From NCBI GenBank assembly GCA_003165135.1, contig PLSN01000178.1, positions 3,011 to 13,716 of the forward strand: a stretch of 10,706 nucleotides of DNA. Reading direction: 5' to 3'. The DNA is from Bacteroidota bacterium. GTDB lineage: Bacteria > Bacteroidota > Bacteroidia > Chitinophagales > LD1. Below, one piece after another: positions 1-7,083 of this stretch. The position numbers and the translations under genes are program-made. The notes below the pieces were generated by a model. It had not been told where the DNA came from and did no database searches. It saw only the letters and a list, made by a program, of their open reading frames with translations. Numbering within the stretch: the first letter of the stretch is position 1; each line of letters opens with the position of its first letter.

Positions 1-1253
1 TCACGCTATTGCCGCTGCCTTTTTTATTGCTCGTGACCCGCTGGTTTCAGCGCGGAGTCAAGGCGGCCTTTCAGGATGAGCGTACACAAATAGGCCGATT
101 GAATGCCTTCCTGCAGGAGCATATCACAGGTATGCGCATCATTCAGATATTTAATGTCGAGAAGAAAGAACAAAATAAATTCATCGAGATCAATGGGCAA
201 CTGCGCGATGCAAACGTCAGGGGCATCTGGTACTATTCTCTGTTCTTTCCTGCTGTGGAAATCCTCCTCGCTGTCGCGATCGGTCTAATGGTCTGGTATG
301 CATCCGGACAGATAGTGCGTGGATTTGCTTCTGTCGGAGTCATCAGTTCATACATCATGCTGATAAATTTACTCTTCCGTCCCTTGCGTTTCATCGCTGA
401 TAAGGTCAATACCATACAGCGCGGTATCATCGCCGCAGAAAGGGTTTTCAAGTTGCTGGACCGGGATAATTTCATTGCAGATACAGGTACTTTCGTGCCA
501 ACTAAAACCCAAGGCAAAATCTCTTTTGACAAAGTCTGGTTCGCATACGAGGACGAGAACTATGTGCTGAAGAATATAAACTTTGAACTTCCTGCCGGTC
601 AAACACTGGCACTCGTTGGCGCTACCGGCTCCGGCAAAACATCTACCATGTCTCTACTGGGGCGTTTCTATGAGACAAACAAAGGAGACATCCGCATAGA
701 TGATGTCAGCATCAAAGAGTATAAGCTCGCAGCGCTTCGCTCACAGATGAGTATCGTACTACAGGATGTGTTTTTATTCGCAGGAAGCGTGTATGACAAT
801 ATCACCCTGCGTAATGACAGCATCACCCGCGAGAAAGTCATGGAAGCATCCAGGGCCATCGGCGCACATGAGTTTATCATGCGGCTACCCGGAGGCTATG
901 ACTACAAGGTCATGGAACGCGGCGCCACGCTCTCTATGGGGCAGCGACAACTGATCTCCTTCGTGCGTGCACTGGTTTATGATCCTGCGATACTCATACT
1001 CGATGAAGCAACTTCATCCATCGACACCGAGTCTGAGTATGTGGTACAACAGGCCATAGAAAAACTCGTCAAAGGCCGTACCTCTATCGTTATCGCGCAC
1101 CGCCTCTCTACTATCCGTCATGCGCATAAGATCATGGTACTGGATCGTGGAGAAATGAAAGAGTTCGGCAATCATGATGAGCTCATCGCTCTGGATGGCT
1201 ACTACAAACGCCTCTACGATATGCAGTTCAATCAGGAGAAGGCGGTAGCGTAA
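1..1253 (+). CDS. ABC exporter, fused permease and ATPase (5' partial)
   Basis: This is the C-terminal part of a type IV (MsbA/MDR-like) ABC exporter half-transporter. The reading frame is open to the left edge, so the start and first membrane helices are missing; the first in-window TTG (9) is not the real start. Counting from that codon, residues 1-150 are the rest of the membrane domain and 170-405 the nucleotide-binding domain. Visible motifs are Walker A GATGSGKT (204-211), Q-loop Q252, signature LSMGQ (308-312), Walker B ILILDE (328-333) and the H-loop His 364. The signature has Met where LSGGQ has Gly; all catalytic residues are present, so the ATPase should be active. Such proteins work as dimers in the inner membrane and export lipids, drugs or peptides. 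The substrate cannot be told from sequence, and the partner, if heterodimeric, would lie upstream. The gene converges on sodA. Confidence 0.93.
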   Translation, partial: TLLPLPFLLLVTRWFQRGVKAAFQDERTQIGRLNAFLQEHITGMRIIQIFNVEKKEQNKFIEINGQLRDANVRGIWYYSLFFPAVEILLAVAIGLMVWYASGQIVRGFASVGVISSYIMLINLLFRPLRFIADKVNTIQRGIIAAERVFKLLDRDNFIADTGTFVPTKTQGKISFDKVWFAYEDENYVLKNINFELPAGQTLALVGATGSGKTSTMSLLGRFYETNKGDIRIDDVSIKEYKLAALRSQMSIVLQDVFLFAGSVYDNITLRNDSITREKVMEASRAIGAHEFIMRLPGGYDYKVMERGATLSMGQRQLISFVRALVYDPAILILDEATSSIDTESEYVVQQAIEKLVKGRTSIVIAHRLSTIRHAHKIMVLDRGEMKEFGNHDELIALDGYYKRLYDMQFNQEKAVA

Positions 1254-1256
1254 AAG

Positions 1257-1335
1257 GTTAATCAGGAAATACATAATGCAAATCGAGGAATCGATAACAT
1301 AATTGCGTTACTGATTCCCCGATCGACTGATTAAC
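1257..1335. terminator. Compound hairpin between convergent genes, likely bidirectional terminator
   Basis: A perfect 9-bp outer stem (GTTAATCAG at 1257-1265 with CTGATTAAC at 1327-1335) encloses a second, imperfect 17-bp stem (1282-1298 with 1307-1323, 14 of 17 positions complementary, 8-nt loop). The plus strand runs into CTTTTG after the outer stem and the minus strand into CTTTT, so it can serve both the ABC gene and sodA. It lacks a long GC-rich stem with a long T tract, so efficiency is uncertain. Confidence 0.55.
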
Positions 1336-1346
1336 TTTTGTATTAC

Positions 1347-1958
1347 TTACTTCATTGCCGCAGCATATCTCTTTTCTACTTCTGTCCAGTTGATGACATT
1401 AAAGAAAGCAGCGAGATAGTCAGGACGGCGGTTCTGATAGTGCAGGTAGTAGGCATGTTCCCATACGTCTACACCGAGTATCGGAGTACCTTTGACCTCA
1501 GCGATGTCCATCAGCGGATTGTCCTGGTTAGGAGATGAACTTACGACGAGTTTTTTATCAGCATTGACACTGAGCCATGCCCAACCAGAGCCGAAGCGTG
1601 TAGCACCTGCCTTAGCGAAATCTTCTTTGAATTTATCAAAGCCGCCCAGTTCTATGTTGATAGCTCCAGCCAGTTCGCCGCCGGGAGCGCCGCCTGCGTT
1701 AGGGCCCATGATCTGCCAGAAGAAACTATGGTTCCAGTGGCCGCCACCGTTATTGCGAACCGGCATAGGCAGCTTTGAGATATTAGCCATCAACGCTTCG
1801 AGTGATTTGCCTTCCCACTCATGGCCTGCGAGGGCTGCATTGAGATTGGTGACATAGGCATTGTGGTGTTTGCTATGGTGAATCTCCATAGTACGTGCAT
1901 CTATGTGTGGTTCCAGTGCATTGTATGCGTATGGTAGTTCCGGTAATGTGAAAGCCAT
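1347..1958 (-). CDS. sodA: Superoxide dismutase, Mn/Fe family, Mn-type signature
   Basis: The 203-residue protein is a full-length Fe/Mn superoxide dismutase, which converts superoxide to oxygen and hydrogen peroxide. There is no signal peptide, so it is cytoplasmic. The four metal ligands are visible: His27 (in EIHHSKHH), His77 (NHSFFW), Asp164 and His168 (DVWEHAYY). The outer-sphere glutamine is at Q145 (NQDNPLM), and Gly73 occupies the position four before His77 where iron enzymes carry Gln. This is the pattern of manganese enzymes such as E. coli SodA, although cambialistic use of iron cannot be excluded. The ATG at 1958 gives the usual N-terminus ([15 protein letters not shown]). It stands 147 bp downstream of tadA with a hairpin between, so it is probably transcribed on its own. 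I found no complete promoter. Confidence 0.96.
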   Translation of the reverse strand: MAFTLPELPYAYNALEPHIDARTMEIHHSKHHNAYVTNLNAALAGHEWEGKSLEALMANISKLPMPVRNNGGGHWNHSFFWQIMGPNAGGAPGGELAGAINIELGGFDKFKEDFAKAGATRFGSGWAWLSVNADKKLVVSSSPNQDNPLMDIAEVKGTPILGVDVWEHAYYLHYQNRRPDYLAAFFNVINWTEVEKRYAAAMK

Positions 1959-2056
1959 GATGATATGATTTAATTGGGTTAATAATAATTGTAGACGAAT
2001 AAATCGGGATACGATTTTACAGCCTTATTGCTGAAAAAACAAGAATAACCTCACCT

Positions 2057-2081
2057 AAATCCTCTCCGAAGGAGAGGACTT
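2057..2081 (-). terminator. Hairpin after tadA, possible dispersed palindromic repeat
   Basis: Arms at 2057-2067 and 2071-2081 around a GAA loop form an 11-bp stem on the minus-strand RNA with a single G-U pair. It lies 25 bp after the tadA stop and before sodA, so it can end tadA transcription. No T tract follows directly; a run of six T comes about 15 nt later. Its context (ACCTAAATCCTCTCC and the mirrored arm) resembles palindromes I recall as scattered between genes in Bacteroidota, so it may be a repeat serving as a terminator. Confidence 0.5.
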
Positions 2082-2105
2082 GAATACAAACCAATGAATC
2101 ATGTG

Positions 2106-2552
2106 TTACTTCTCCCTTTTCCCACGAAAAAATTCTGTCATCAGCACACCGCACTCATGCTCCAGCGTGCCGTGGCTTAGTTCTGTCTTTGGGTGGAACA
2201 TCTTAGCGCCAAATTGCGAATACCCTGCCTTAGGGTCAGCAGCGCCATATACCACCCGTCCTATCCTCGCCCAGCGCAATGCTGTCGCACACATGGGGCA
2301 TGGCTCAATGGTCACATAGAGGGTACACTCTTCGAGAAATTTTGCTCCGAGGTAATTAGCCGCTGCTGTGATTGCGATCATTTCTGCATGCGCCGTCACA
2401 TCATTGAGCCGCTCTGTTTGATTATATCCTTTACCGATTATCTTGTTATTGCAAACGATCACGGCGCCGATAGGCACCTCGTCATCCTCATAGGCATAGC
2501 CGGCCTCTTTGAGGGCCAGCTTCATCCAGTATTCGTCATTGTACGGTGTCAT
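2106..2552 (-). CDS. tadA: tRNA-specific adenosine deaminase TadA
   Basis: This 148-residue protein of the cytidine deaminase fold most likely deaminates adenosine 34 to inosine in the anticodon of tRNA-Arg(ACG), in the cytoplasm. The zinc site is complete: His55 and catalytic Glu57 in AHAE, then Cys85 and Cys88 in EPCPMC. The C-terminal half carries the segment YGAADPKAGYSQFG, in the position of the usual TadA YGA.D.KAG motif. I chose the ATG at 2552 because it gives normal TadA length; a longer frame from a TTG at 2585 would add 11 unlikely residues. The start overlaps the end of the upstream flippase-like gene by 17 nt, so the two are probably co-transcribed and coupled. Guanine deaminase-like relatives share the motifs, but TadA is the better fit by length and motifs. 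Confidence 0.9.
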   Translation of the reverse strand: MTPYNDEYWMKLALKEAGYAYEDDEVPIGAVIVCNNKIIGKGYNQTERLNDVTAHAEMIAITAAANYLGAKFLEECTLYVTIEPCPMCATALRWARIGRVVYGAADPKAGYSQFGAKMFHPKTELSHGTLEHECGVLMTEFFRGKREK

Positions 2553-3498
2553 CGGGTTGCAGTTTGAGGATATAAAAATAACCAATGATAGCAGGAATAA
2601 GCAGATTGATCGCCCAGAGCATGACCGGCACCATAAAGATACCCATTGTCATATATGTGCCGTAATTATTAAGCACCAGCAGGGCGATCCCGCCGCGTAC
2701 GGTCATATCAGTGAGCGGTATGAGTGGCGAAACGGATTGCAGAAAAAGTATCAGGCTGATGGCGGCGATCATCTGAAAAACATCTGCCTGTATCCCGATA
2801 AACCGCATCAGCAGATAATATTGCAGGACATACACCCAATACCGGACAATACTCGTGAGAAATACCAGCCATTTATCATTTCGGTGAGGGGTTTTGCTTA
2901 CATCTATCACATATTCTTTGAAAAATCCCACATGGCCGCGCAGCCACACCACAACCTGCTCGAAGGATATGTATACTGCGATCATGACCGAAGCCAATAC
3001 AGCAAAGGCAACATAGCTATAAGCACTGAAAAAAACATTTGAATTCCCCGCATAAAAACGCAGCATGAAAAGGGCAGTAAAAAATGTGACTATGCTCTGT
3101 GCCAGCCCACCAATGGCACTAAGATAGATGCCATCGACGCGTTCACCCCGATGCAGAAACATCACCCTGCCTGCGAACTCTCCCACCCGCGCCGGCGTAG
3201 CAAATCCAATCGACAAACCGCCAAGCACAGAGCGCATTGCCTCACCGAGCTTGAAGTGAGCAGAATGCTTGAGCAGCAGTTTCCATTTGATTGCTTCGAG
3301 GGACCAGTTGATGGGCATAAGCAGGACGACAGCGATGATCAGCGCTAAATTTCCCCCACTAAACCGACTGGTAAATGCATCCAGCGAACCGACAAACTGC
3401 TCCACCCCCGATACCTTGCGATATATCACAAACAACATAAAAAAGGAAATGCCTACTTTTAGCCCCAGGAGCAGTCGGCGATATACGGGTGTATTCAT
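2536..3498 (-). CDS. Flippase-like membrane protein, lysylphosphatidylglycerol synthase TM family (PF03706)
   Basis: The 320-residue integral membrane protein has about seven or eight hydrophobic helices (for example 10-27, 50-64, 127-147, 161-178, 241-258, 284-311) and no soluble catalytic domain. It carries the family marks NWSLEAIKWKLLL (64-76) and FATPARVGEF (99-108, the PxRxGE element in a loop). These belong to the membrane half of MprF-type enzymes, also found as free-standing proteins of the YbhN/AglD kind. Free-standing members are thought to move or modify lipids, but substrates are mostly unknown and nothing here fixes one. The soluble aminoacyl-transferase domain of MprF is absent, so it is not an aminoacyl-phosphatidylglycerol synthase. 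It is the first gene of a pair with tadA, and its ATG lies 33 bp from the divergent ruvC start. Confidence 0.85.
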   Translation of the reverse strand: MNTPVYRRLLLGLKVGISFFMLFVIYRKVSGVEQFVGSLDAFTSRFSGGNLALIIAVVLLMPINWSLEAIKWKLLLKHSAHFKLGEAMRSVLGGLSIGFATPARVGEFAGRVMFLHRGERVDGIYLSAIGGLAQSIVTFFTALFMLRFYAGNSNVFFSAYSYVAFAVLASVMIAVYISFEQVVVWLRGHVGFFKEYVIDVSKTPHRNDKWLVFLTSIVRYWVYVLQYYLLMRFIGIQADVFQMIAAISLILFLQSVSPLIPLTDMTVRGGIALLVLNNYGTYMTMGIFMVPVMLWAINLLIPAIIGYFYILKLQPDDTVQ

Positions 3499-3531
3499 CT
3501 ACGATGGTAAAAATGCTAAAACAAATTCAAA

Positions 3532-4080
3532 TTGGCTAAGATAATCATGGGCATAGACCCCGGCACTATCGTGATGGGATATGGGGTCATAGAGGTCGAG
3601 GGGCAGCGTATCAAGCTCATCAGCATGGGCGTGGTACAACTGTCTAAGTACGAGGACCACCTCGACCGCCTGCGCATCATAGCAGAGAAGGTCAAAGGCC
3701 TCATCGAGCAGTATAAGCCGGTGAGCTGCGCGATAGAGGCGCCTTTTTTTGGAAAGAATGTACAGTCCATGCTGAAACTAGGCAGGGCACAGGGTGTGGC
3801 GATAGCGACGGCACTCATACAGGGCGTCGAGGTCACCGAGTATTCTCCAAAAAAAATCAAGCAGTCTATCACCGGCAATGGGAACGCCACGAAAGAACAG
3901 GTAGCAGCTATGCTTCAGCAGCTATGCAAATTTGACCTGCAGCCGAAATTCCTCGATGCGACTGACGGGCTCGCCGCTGCTGTTTGCCACCATTTCCAAA
4001 GCAATACTGTCACTACTGGTGGAAAGAAACTATCAGGCTGGGCTGACTATGTCAAGACCAATCCGAAACGGGTGAAGTAA
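3532..4080 (+). CDS. ruvC: Holliday junction endonuclease RuvC
   Basis: RuvC cuts four-way DNA junctions symmetrically as a dimer, together with RuvAB, in recombinational repair. The 182-residue protein has the complete RNase H-like active site: Asp9 (GIDPGT), Glu69 (AIEAPFFGKNVQS), Asp142 and Asp145 (DATDGLAAAVCHH). The start is a TTG at 3532. An in-frame stop at 3517-3519 and no ATG in between leave TTG as the only start that keeps the conserved MAKIIMGIDPGT beginning; the next ATG (3547) would leave only two residues before the first catalytic Asp. Upstream is a 33-bp divergent spacer shared with the flippase-like gene, and I found no clear promoter in it. ruvA and ruvB are not in the window. 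msrB follows after 71 bp and may or may not be co-transcribed. Confidence 0.95.
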   Translation: MAKIIMGIDPGTIVMGYGVIEVEGQRIKLISMGVVQLSKYEDHLDRLRIIAEKVKGLIEQYKPVSCAIEAPFFGKNVQSMLKLGRAQGVAIATALIQGVEVTEYSPKKIKQSITGNGNATKEQVAAMLQQLCKFDLQPKFLDATDGLAAAVCHHFQSNTVTTGGKKLSGWADYVKTNPKRVK

Positions 4081-4151
4081 ATCTGCGATTTGACCCTTTC
4101 TCGTAAGTAATAGACAATTGGTACGTCAAAGGCATACATAAAATTACTATC

Positions 4152-4667
4152 ATGAATTATTTCAGATTTCTTTTTTCCTTAGCAGCACTTCTTTTGTGCA
4201 CTCAATTCATTTTCGCTCAGAAAGGTGAAGTAGTGGATTATGACCATTCAAAAAATCCCTATTACTCTCATACAGACCAAACACCAGTCAAGGTAAAAGA
4301 TGCAGACTGGAAAAAGATCCTCCCGCCTGCCGTATACCACATTGCGCGAGAGCAAGGCACAGAACGCGCCTATACAGGAAAGTATTGGGACAACCACGCC
4401 AAAGGTACTTATTACTGCGCCGTATGCGGCAATCCACTCTATAGCTCAGATACAAAATTTGACAGTGGTACAGGATGGCCCAGCTTCTATCAGCCGCTAA
4501 ATAATAACAGCTTGTTTATTCATAAAGATGCTGACGGCGAGCGTGATGAGGTAGAATGCAAACGCTGCCACTCACACTTAGGGCATGTATTTGATGACGG
4601 CCCTAAACCTACGTATAAGCGCTACTGCATGGATGGAAATGTACTGGACTTCCTAGCGATTAAATAA
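4152..4667 (+). CDS. msrB: Peptide-methionine (R)-S-oxide reductase MsrB, exported
   Basis: MsrB reduces the R form of methionine sulfoxide in oxidised proteins. The 171-residue product has a signal peptide (residues 1-22: hydrophobic core FRFLFSLAALLL, likely cut after FIFA), so it should act in the periplasm. The domain covers about 50-170. Zinc ligands are Cys89 and Cys92 (CAVC) and Cys136 and Cys139 (CKRC). The segment SGTGWPSFYQP (105-115), HLGHVFDDG (142-150) and the catalytic Cys159 in RYCMDG are all present. Apart from these, the only other cysteine is Cys16 inside the signal peptide, so the mature enzyme has no spare resolving cysteine. The end converges on the hydrolase gene with only 29 bp between, without an evident terminator. 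No MsrA domain is fused. Confidence 0.94.
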   Translation: MNYFRFLFSLAALLLCTQFIFAQKGEVVDYDHSKNPYYSHTDQTPVKVKDADWKKILPPAVYHIAREQGTERAYTGKYWDNHAKGTYYCAVCGNPLYSSDTKFDSGTGWPSFYQPLNNNSLFIHKDADGERDEVECKRCHSHLGHVFDDGPKPTYKRYCMDGNVLDFLAIK

Positions 4668-4696
4668 GGAAATTAGCCGGGCTCGGGTAGATCATT

Positions 4697-5488
4697 TCAA
4701 GCCGATAAAAATTCGAGAATAGATTGGTGAAATAAGTCAGGATATTCATAGTTTATCAAATGACCGGATCCGGTAACAATTTTAAGAATAGCGTTTTCAA
4801 TTTTATCAGCCAGTATCTTTGAATCATCTATGTGAGACAATCTATCTTGTTCTCCGGCAATGATCAGTGTTGGTATTTTAATTTCAGAAAGCTTAGAAAC
4901 AATGTCAAATTCCTGTTGTGCAAGGTATTGGTTTTTCCAGGCATACAACGGTTGGGGATTGGTGCTGCCCTCATCGTATTGAAGGAGTCCAATATTAGCA
5001 GGATTGCTTAAAAAGGAACCGGAAACTAGCCATGGGCAAATGAGGTCAAACATTTGTTTTGAAGTAGCGCCACTTTCATAAACTGAAAGGACTGCATCAA
5101 GAAAAAGGCGTGCCTGAAGATTCATAGTGGCGAACGAGGCAGCTATAATTAGCTTTGACAATCTTTCGGGATACTTTAAAGCAAAAGCAAGCGCAATATT
5201 CCCGCCCATAGAAAACCCGAGGAGGTTTACCCTTTCAATATGCAAGGCATCTAATAATGCCAGAAGGTCATTCGCGAAAAGATCAATACTATAACTTGCT
5301 TCACGAGCATCGGTATACCCACTGCCGCGCACATCATATACTATGATTTGAAACCTGGTTGCTAGCGTTTTTATACTTGACTCCCAAAAAGTACTGTCTC
5401 CTCCCAGCCCGCTTATTAATACAAGCGGCTCTCCCTTTCCATGGGTTTCATAGTAGATCGCAATATCGTTACATTGTATGACTGGCAT
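4697..5488 (-). CDS. Alpha/beta hydrolase
   Basis: This 263-residue single-domain alpha/beta hydrolase has no signal peptide. The catalytic triad is readable: nucleophile Ser93 in GFSMGG, acid Asp215 in AGEQDRLS, and His243 in GSGHLI. The oxyanion-hole loop SGLGGD is at 26-31. The overall pattern (YDVRGSGYTD, LLDALHIERVNLLGFSMGG) is that of the large group annotated as 3-oxoadipate enol-lactonase-like, haloperoxidase-like or generic esterase; the substrate is not predictable, and no other aromatic degradation gene is near. It lies 33 bp downstream of the FMN reductase gene on the same strand, so the two are probably in one transcript. Both are visibly richer in A and T than sodA or ctaA, which could mean separate acquisition, but I did not compute this. 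Confidence 0.9.
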   Translation of the reverse strand: MPVIQCNDIAIYYETHGKGEPLVLISGLGGDSTFWESSIKTLATRFQIIVYDVRGSGYTDAREASYSIDLFANDLLALLDALHIERVNLLGFSMGGNIALAFALKYPERLSKLIIAASFATMNLQARLFLDAVLSVYESGATSKQMFDLICPWLVSGSFLSNPANIGLLQYDEGSTNPQPLYAWKNQYLAQQEFDIVSKLSEIKIPTLIIAGEQDRLSHIDDSKILADKIENAILKIVTGSGHLINYEYPDLFHQSILEFLSA

Positions 5489-5521
5489 AATAAACTACAT
5501 TTTCGCCTCTTTCATTTAAAC

Positions 5522-6031
5522 TTACTGTTTCATATTTTCCATTAGCGCATTAAGCAGCTCCTCCAGTTTATCTTTTGTTTCAGCGTTTGAAATCTTGGCC
5601 TTCGCGCCTTGAATCAATAGTGTAGTACTGCCATCAAAGCTTGCTTCAATGATTTTCATCACGAGTTGTAAAGATTCAAAAGCCTTTTCACCATGACTGG
5701 AGGCTACGATCAGCGCCACTGGTTTACCCGAGAAGCTCGATGACGATACGGTCCACTCCAAGGCATTCTTCAGCACCCCCGGCAGGCTGAATGCATATTC
5801 AGGTGTGCAGATAATAATGGCATCAGCATTTTGAATCTGATCGCGAAAATCAATAACTTCTTGTGGAGCGTTCTCATTATCGTTATCAGGATTGAAAAAT
5901 GGCAAAGTGCTGATATCATATTGCTCAAATTCAGCTTTGCCTAATGATAGTTCTTCAAGCATTTGAAGTAGTAAACTATTCGTAGAATTTGTTTTTGTAC
6001 TTCCACATATTGCCAGTATTCGTTTGGCCAT
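5522..6031 (-). CDS. NAD(P)H-dependent FMN reductase, flavodoxin-like fold (PF03358)
   Basis: The 169-residue protein belongs to the NADPH-dependent FMN reductase family, cytoplasmic flavoproteins that reduce FMN, quinones, azo dyes or chromate with NAD(P)H. The FMN phosphate-binding loop is GSTKTNS at 10-16. The second flavin-binding stretch, TPEYAFSLPGVLKNALEW, is at 76-93, and a third loop ASSHG at 110-114. Length and motif order are normal for the family; the physiological substrate is not predictable. The ATG at 6031 follows directly on a heptad repeat that fills the whole spacer to the DUF2279 stop. No promoter is visible, so expression probably comes from upstream. The hydrolase gene follows after 33 bp. 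Confidence 0.9.
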   Translation of the reverse strand: MAKRILAICGSTKTNSTNSLLLQMLEELSLGKAEFEQYDISTLPFFNPDNDNENAPQEVIDFRDQIQNADAIIICTPEYAFSLPGVLKNALEWTVSSSSFSGKPVALIVASSHGEKAFESLQLVMKIIEASFDGSTTLLIQGAKAKISNAETKDKLEELLNALMENMKQ

Positions 6032-6060
6032 TATTCATTATTAATTATTCATTATTAATT
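6031..6060. repeat. AT-rich heptad repeat, four units
   Basis: The spacer between the DUF2279 stop (6062-6064) and the FMN reductase ATG consists of four heptads, read on the plus strand as TATTCAT, TATTAAT, TATTCAT, TATTAAT (6032-6059). It is therefore also a 14-bp unit present twice. On the mRNA the units read ATTAATA and ATGAATA and run straight into the start codon. The same heptad family, with different variable bases, occurs at 7084-7111. Confidence 0.85.
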
Positions 6061-6061
6061 C

Positions 6062-7036
6062 TCAATCATCGCGCCCCCATCCATTAGGGTTTGGATTGAC
6101 ATATTTGGCAGCTTCCCATTTATGCTGTACACGCGGGAATGGCACCTTGAAGATATTGAGTGTCTTAAATATGGCCAGTTCCTTTTTATTGCCATTACTC
6201 AGTTGCGGCAGGTCGGCATCGAGAGAGAAATTCAGCACACGCATACGCGGCAGGTCTGTGCGGTCGTGTTTCTTTCCATCTTTATCGATCCATTTATTTT
6301 CAAAACCGCCATATAAGTTTTCCGCACTATAGCCCACTGCGAAACACATCCACTTGGGGTATTTGCCCGGAAAGAATTTTGACGGATTGACCGACGCCCA
6401 GAGCGTCATATTATTATAGTCTTTGAGCCCTTTATCCAGATAGGTATCACCGAATAACTCACTCGCGCGTTCTGCCAGTTCGCCTTTCTCATAGGTTTTG
6501 TTGCCATCATAAGAATACTTTAGCATGACGCGCTGCTCCTCCCACATCCAATACTGACAAGCGGCGATGAGGGCACCGGTGAGGTTTGCGGCGAGGTCGC
6601 TGCGCGAAGCACCATATTTAGACGAGAAGCCATCCATGCCCTCGATAGAGCTCTGTATCGACATCCCGAGGATCCCTCCTATCAGCGCCGATCTGTTATT
6701 GCTCAGGCCGCAATAGCGCAGTAGCTCATATCCCCAAATAGTTTGAAAATAGCCTCCGAAAATATGCCCCGCTTTGTCCATCTGGTTCCACTCGCCCTTA
6801 TCATCGAACCAATGAAAAGGGCTAAGCTTGCTCCGTTTATACCAAAAGAAATACAAGCCTGTAACTGATATAGCATAAAGCCCGACGACCATAATAGCAA
6901 ATACTTTCAGTCTAGTTCTGTCAGGTACCGGTGAACTATCAAAAAGCCCGATGGCTCCGGTGTGATTCTCGGGAGCGGTTTTTTTGACATTGTCCCGCCA
7001 GAGAATATACAATACTAAGATGAGCAGAAGGATCAC
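6062..7036 (-). CDS. DUF2279-like inner membrane protein (start uncertain)
   Basis: The 324-residue protein resembles the uncharacterised DUF2279 (YfiM-like) family; I call this from the pattern of DKAGH (87-91) followed by IEGMDGFSSKYGASRSDLAANLTGA (131-155, read here in two parts: IEGMDGF and SKYGASRSDLAANLTGA), with hydrophobic stretches at about 1-13, 43-65, 92-107 and 116-130. The rest (about 165-324) is polar with many aromatic residues and ends GWGRDD. No enzymatic function is known to me. The start is doubtful: the first usable codon in frame is GTG at 7036, which leaves a very short first hydrophobic segment, and no in-frame ATG exists before the stop at 7094-7096. An ATG at 7083 in another frame gives a plausible N-terminus if one base is missing (see the findings). 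It sits between the MFS gene and the FMN reductase gene, flanked by heptad repeats. Confidence 0.75.
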   Translation of the reverse strand: MILLLILVLYILWRDNVKKTAPENHTGAIGLFDSSPVPDRTRLKVFAIMVVGLYAISVTGLYFFWYKRSKLSPFHWFDDKGEWNQMDKAGHIFGGYFQTIWGYELLRYCGLSNNRSALIGGILGMSIQSSIEGMDGFSSKYGASRSDLAANLTGALIAACQYWMWEEQRVMLKYSYDGNKTYEKGELAERASELFGDTYLDKGLKDYNNMTLWASVNPSKFFPGKYPKWMCFAVGYSAENLYGGFENKWIDKDGKKHDRTDLPRMRVLNFSLDADLPQLSNGNKKELAIFKTLNIFKVPFPRVQHKWEAAKYVNPNPNGWGRDD

Positions 7037-7083
7037 AAAGGAGATATTAGGGTGTGGCGTGTAATTTGCGATTTTAGTTTCAT
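7033..7083 (-). other. Short frame before DUF2279: leader ORF or frameshifted true N-terminus
   Basis: An ATG directly after a heptad repeat opens a 16-codon frame, MKLKSQITRHTLISPL, whose TGA overlaps the GTG start of the DUF2279 frame as GTGA. It could be a coupled leader peptide. It could equally be the real start of the DUF2279 protein, separated from the rest by one lost base near 7037-7039, because the positively charged peptide followed by the hydrophobic VILLLILVLYILW would make a normal signal anchor. Confidence 0.4.

Noticed and set aside
2040..2047. TATTCTTG on the minus strand as a -7 element for sodA
   Set aside because: It has one mismatch to TAnnTTTG and no -33 element at the right distance.
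2553..2585. Upstream TTG start for tadA
   Set aside because: It would add 11 residues not typical of TadA and lengthen the overlap with the preceding gene; the ATG at 2552 gives the usual length.
2509..3042. Long open frame on the plus strand opposite the flippase-like gene (177 codons)
   Set aside because: It lies antisense to a gene with clear family motifs, shows no recognisable domain, and its composition is that of a shadow frame.
4152..4220. Lipoprotein signal in MsrB (LLLC at residues 13-16)
   Set aside because: The residue before Cys should be Ala, Gly or Ser; here it is Leu, and a normal signal peptidase I region follows.
4668..4696. Terminator between msrB and the hydrolase gene (AGCCGGGCT)
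   Set aside because: The palindrome has only 4-bp arms and a 1-nt centre, and no T tract follows on either strand.
1347..6031. A single oxidative stress cluster made of sodA, msrB and the FMN reductase
   Set aside because: The genes lie on different strands in separate transcription units, with tadA, a membrane protein gene and ruvC between them, so a joint system is not supported.
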